From: Paraburkholderia sp. Ac-20340
Lineage (GTDB): Bacteria; Pseudomonadota; Gammaproteobacteria; Burkholderiales; Burkholderiaceae
Reading direction: 5' to 3'
NCBI RefSeq assembly: GCF_017104965.1
Contig: NZ_JAAGPR010000034.1
Coordinates: forward strand, 27,985-91,984
DNA length: 64,000 nt
Of this stretch, positions 61,248-64,000 are shown piece after piece (within the stretch, counting starts at the first letter, position 1; every line of letters begins with the position of its first letter). The position numbers were made by a program, and so were the translations under genes. A model generated the notes under the pieces. That model worked only from the letters and a program-made list of their open reading frames with translations. It was not told the DNA's origin and did no database searches.

Positions 61248-62489
61248 ATGCGCGATCTCGATCTGTCCTCGTCCGTTAGTCCGTCGTTGAACACTACGCA
61301 AGCGGCTCTCGCCGCGCCTGGCATGGCGCGCGAAGCGGTGCAGGCGCTGCGCGCGTCGCAGATCCGCGAAGTGGCGAATGCGGGCTTTGGCGTGGCGGAC
61401 GTGCTGCCGTTCTGGTTCGGCGAATCCGATCGCGTGACGCCGGCCTTTATCCGCGAAGCCGCCGCCGCGGCGCTCACGCGCGGCGACACGTTCTACACCC
61501 ACAACCTGGGTATCGCGCCGCTGCGCGAGGCGCTGTCGCGCTATGTGAGCGATCTGCACGGCCCGACGCCGATGGAGAGCATCGCGGTGACGAGTGCCGG
61601 CGTGAACGCGCTGATGCTGGCCGCGCAACTTGTCGCCGGCGCGGGCGACCGTGTCGTTGCGGTGACGCCGCTGTGGCCGAATCTCGTCGAGATTCCAAAG
61701 ATTCTGGGCGCCAGCGTGGCGACGGTCGCGCTCGATTACGGTGCGCGCGGCTGGACGCTCGATCTCGATCGTCTGCTGGCCGCGCTCACGCCGGGCACGA
61801 AGCTGCTCATGATCAACTCGCCGAACAATCCGACCGGCTGGGTGATGACCCGCGACGAACAGCGCACCGTGCTGGAGCATTGCCGTCGCCACGGCATCTG
61901 GATCGTCGCCGACGAAGTCTACGAGCGGCTCTACTACGGCGAAGCCGGCGAGCGCGCCGCGCCGTCGTTTCTCGATCTGGCCGCGCGCGACGAACGGCTG
62001 ATCTGTGTGAATTCGTTCTCGAAGGCCTGGCTCATGACCGGCTGGCGGCTGGGCTGGATGGTCGCGCCGCGCACGCTGATGGACGACCTGAGCAAGCTGG
62101 TCGAATACAACACTTCGTGTGCGCCGTCGTTCGTGCAGCAGGCCGGCGTGGTGGCGGTCGAACAGGGCGAGGCGTCCACGCAGACGCTGGTGGCCGATCT
62201 GCGCGCCTCGCGCGATCACCTGGCCGCGGCGCTGGCGCCGTTGCCAGGCGTCGACGTCAAGGTGCCGCATGGCGCCATGTATCTGTTCTTCCGTCTCGCA
62301 GGCGCGCAGAGCAGTCTCGAACTCTGCAAGGCGCTGGTGCGCGAAGCGGGGCTCGGACTCGCGCCGGGCAGCGCGTTCGGCCCGGAAGGCGAGGGCTTCG
62401 TGCGCTGGTGCTATGCCTGCGATCCGGCGCGGCTCGATGCGGGTGTGGCGCGTCTTGCCGGCTATCTGGCGGAGCATGGCGGGCTGTGA
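61248..62489 (+). CDS. PLP-dependent class I/II aminotransferase
   Basis: A 413-residue fold-type I aminotransferase. The PLP lysine is in VNSFSKAWLMTGWRLGW (about residues 250-266), with the cofactor aspartate in WIVADEVYERLYYG and the substrate loop INSPNNPTGWVM. It resembles aspartate/aromatic or alanine aminotransferases of the AspC-like subgroup; the exact amino acid cannot be assigned. It follows the LysR gene and ends before a terminator at 62607. Confidence 0.9.
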   Translation: MRDLDLSSSVSPSLNTTQAALAAPGMAREAVQALRASQIREVANAGFGVADVLPFWFGESDRVTPAFIREAAAAALTRGDTFYTHNLGIAPLREALSRYVSDLHGPTPMESIAVTSAGVNALMLAAQLVAGAGDRVVAVTPLWPNLVEIPKILGASVATVALDYGARGWTLDLDRLLAALTPGTKLLMINSPNNPTGWVMTRDEQRTVLEHCRRHGIWIVADEVYERLYYGEAGERAAPSFLDLAARDERLICVNSFSKAWLMTGWRLGWMVAPRTLMDDLSKLVEYNTSCAPSFVQQAGVVAVEQGEASTQTLVADLRASRDHLAAALAPLPGVDVKVPHGAMYLFFRLAGAQSSLELCKALVREAGLGLAPGSAFGPEGEGFVRWCYACDPARLDAGVARLAGYLAEHGGL

Positions 62490-62882
62490 GTGACGTCGTT
62501 GCGATGCCGTTCGCATCGATCGAATGGCACGCGAATGGCGATCGAGCGACGAACATTCGGCGATCGATGCGCAATCAATACGCCATTGACGGAATCGGTC
62601 TAAAACACGCCCGGAGGCGACTTTACGCCCCCGGCGTTTTTGCGTAAGATGGCGCTCAGTCACGCGATTCCCTGCGGGAATTTCGCTGCTCCGTCCGGCT
62701 GGGTCTGGCACTTTGTCTGTTCAAGCATCGCAAAGTACCGTAAAGCGGCCCCCCGGTGCGTGCTCCCATCAATATGACCGATCAGAATCGGGCGAGCGCG
62801 TCTCCAGTTCCACATCGTCTTTCGTCTGTCTGATCCGGTTCCTTGAACCTGATTTACCTTACTTAGGGTCTGACCTGGCTGC
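62490..62882. other. Gap between aminotransferase and scpB
   Basis: About 390 bp with one terminator (62607-62641) and otherwise no gene. A small palindrome GGTTC-CTT-GAACC lies about 35-50 bp before the scpB start and could be a regulatory site. No clear -35/-10 pair was identified. Confidence 0.5.
62607..62641 (+). terminator. Intrinsic terminator after aminotransferase gene
   Basis: ACGCCCGGAGGCG and CGCCCCCGGCGT pair with one bulge and one mismatch around an ACTTTA loop, followed by TTTT. It fits the end of the aminotransferase transcript. Confidence 0.8.
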
Positions 62883-63854
62883 ATGAATACCCAAGAGGCG
62901 AAGATCGTCCTCGAGACTGCATTGATCTGCACGCAGGAGCCGCTGAAGATCGGCGAACTGCGCAAGCTGTTTGCCGACGACATTTCGGCCGACACAGTCC
63001 GTAACCTGCTCGAAGACCTGCGCCAGGAATGGTCGGGGCGCGGCGTGGAACTGGTAGGCCTCGCATCAGGCTGGCGCTTCCAGAGCAAGCCGGCCATGCG
63101 CACGTATCTCGATCGCCTGCATCCCGAAAAGCCGCCGCGCTATTCGCGCGCCGTGCTTGAAACGCTCGCGATCATCGCGTACCGGCAGCCGGTCACGCGT
63201 GGCGACATCGAGGAAATTCGCGGGGTGACGGTCAACACGCAGGTCGTCAAGCAGCTCGAGGACCGTAACTGGATCGAGGTCATCGGTCATCGGGACGTGC
63301 CGGGACGCCCGGCTTTGTATGCCACGACGCGCCAGTTTCTCGACGATCTCGGCTTGAGATCGCTCGACGAACTGCCGCCGCTCGACGATCCGTCGAACCA
63401 GTTGGGCGAGCAGTTGCTGGCCCAGCATGCGATCGAATTCCCGGAAAGCGAAGTGGCGCAGTTGATCGCCGAAGGCACGCAGGCGAGTCTCGACGCTCTC
63501 GATGCGGCGGTTGAGGCGGCGGTCGATTCCGCCGTTGACGCCACAGGCACGGCCGATGCGGACGATGAAACCATCGCCGAAGCGGTCCATGGCTCGCATG
63601 AAAACGACGCGCCGCCATCCGCCGAAGTACCGGATGCAACGCCGTCCGCAGCAACACCGGCGCACGCCGAAGACGCCAACGCCGAAGCCGCCCTCGCGCA
63701 GGACTTCGACGCCGGGCGCGTCGATGCGGGCGCAACGGAGCTGGCTGGCCACGCTGCCGGCGAGCCCGCAGAAGAACACGAAGACCGCCGCGACGCGGCG
63801 CAGGACGACCCCGTCTCGACGACGGACGACGACGCCGCCCGACGCGGCATCTGA
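62883..63854 (+). CDS. scpB: Segregation and condensation protein B
   Basis: A 323-residue ScpB, the kleisin-associated winged-helix subunit that works with ScpA and SMC in chromosome organisation. The conserved core is in residues 1-190 (ETLAIIAYRQPVTRGDIEEIRGV and DVPGRPALYATTRQFLDDLGLRSLDELPPL, quoted in part). The remaining 130 residues are an acidic, Ala/Asp/Glu-rich disordered tail, longer than in most ScpB proteins but usual in Burkholderia-type genomes. The pseudouridine-synthase-like gene follows, a conserved neighbour. Confidence 0.93.
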   Translation: MNTQEAKIVLETALICTQEPLKIGELRKLFADDISADTVRNLLEDLRQEWSGRGVELVGLASGWRFQSKPAMRTYLDRLHPEKPPRYSRAVLETLAIIAYRQPVTRGDIEEIRGVTVNTQVVKQLEDRNWIEVIGHRDVPGRPALYATTRQFLDDLGLRSLDELPPLDDPSNQLGEQLLAQHAIEFPESEVAQLIAEGTQASLDALDAAVEAAVDSAVDATGTADADDETIAEAVHGSHENDAPPSAEVPDATPSAATPAHAEDANAEAALAQDFDAGRVDAGATELAGHAAGEPAEEHEDRRDAAQDDPVSTTDDDAARRGI

Positions 63855-63917
63855 AGCAACAAACACACTGACGCGCCCCTCGCAACCGGGCGCGCAACCT
63901 GACATTTCGAGGTTGTT

Positions 63918-64000
63918 TTGACTGATATCCACGACACCGATTCGGGCGACGCGCCCGAATCCTCGCGTCGCGCGTCCTCCGCGCGCCATAACGACAGATA
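63918..64000 (+). CDS. rluB: Start of probable 23S rRNA pseudouridine synthase gene (rluB), cut by window end
   Basis: An open frame begins at TTG 63918 with GAGG at 63909-63912 and runs off the window: TDIHDTDSGDAPESSRRASS. The sequence is too short to show a catalytic motif. The call rests on the frequent scpB-rluB order in Burkholderiaceae, whose RluB proteins start with a similar acidic, low-complexity leader. RluB would modify uridine 2605 in 23S rRNA. Confidence 0.5.
   Translation, partial: MTDIHDTDSGDAPESSRRASSARHNDR

Overview
This window is high-GC chromosomal DNA with the coding style of a Burkholderiaceae member, most like Paraburkholderia, Caballeronia or Trinickia. Support comes from the arginine succinyltransferase operon with split alpha and beta subunits, a cobalamin-riboswitch cbtBA pair, an scpB gene followed by what looks like rluB, and GTG/TTG starts with GGAG-type ribosome binding sites. 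The genus is an inference from gene content. There are about sixty protein genes, no rRNA, no recognisable tRNA and no CRISPR array; the only mobile-element trace is a short IS5-like transposase-domain gene.

Layout. 1-4.6 kb: the 3' end of an HpnL-like membrane protein, a BamE-like lipoprotein, a patatin phospholipase, a histidine-phosphatase-fold protein divergent from a cobalamin riboswitch, and cbtB-cbtA. 4.9-16.9 kb: a complete arginine uptake and catabolism block: two HisQ/HisM permeases, the HisP ATPase and an ArgR-type AraC regulator, then astC, astA-alpha, astA-beta, astD, astB, astE, and finally the periplasmic binding protein that should complete the transporter. 17.2-24.1 kb: four signalling genes built from EAL, HDOD, PAS and GGDEF domains. 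24.2-28.9 kb: peroxiredoxin, a second BamE-like lipoprotein, a DUF1232 protein, a HipB/AbiEii-like toxin-antitoxin pair with an operator palindrome, and a divergent LysE/Lrp pair.

29-36.8 kb: an mdtABC-type RND efflux operon read on the minus strand. 37.3-42.1 kb: IclR and LysR regulators separated by about 750 bp holding two strong plus-strand terminators but no gene, an SDR oxidoreductase and an Amt ammonium transporter. 42.5-52.1 kb: a CHASE3-like sensor kinase, a DJ-1/PfpI protein, a GNAT enzyme, an alanine-rich lipoprotein, an Rrf2 regulator with its NAD(P)-binding target (both preceded by the same 19-bp operator), a large MscS channel and a cysteine dioxygenase/Lrp divergent pair. 52.1-64 kb: a FUSC-family membrane protein, a VC0807-like protein, arfB, several small uncharacterised or secreted proteins, a YdcF-like protein, the IS5-like fragment, a LysR regulator, a PLP aminotransferase, scpB and the start of a probable rluB.

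The best-integrated system is arginine use: import, sensing by ArgR and stepwise conversion to glutamate and succinate. The least explained stretch is the twin-terminator, gene-free segment at 38.2-39.0 kb. Further points of interest are the shared Rrf2 operators, the EAL-HDOD cluster, large low-complexity insertions in membrane proteins, and short 12-bp tandem repeats that code for peptide repeats.
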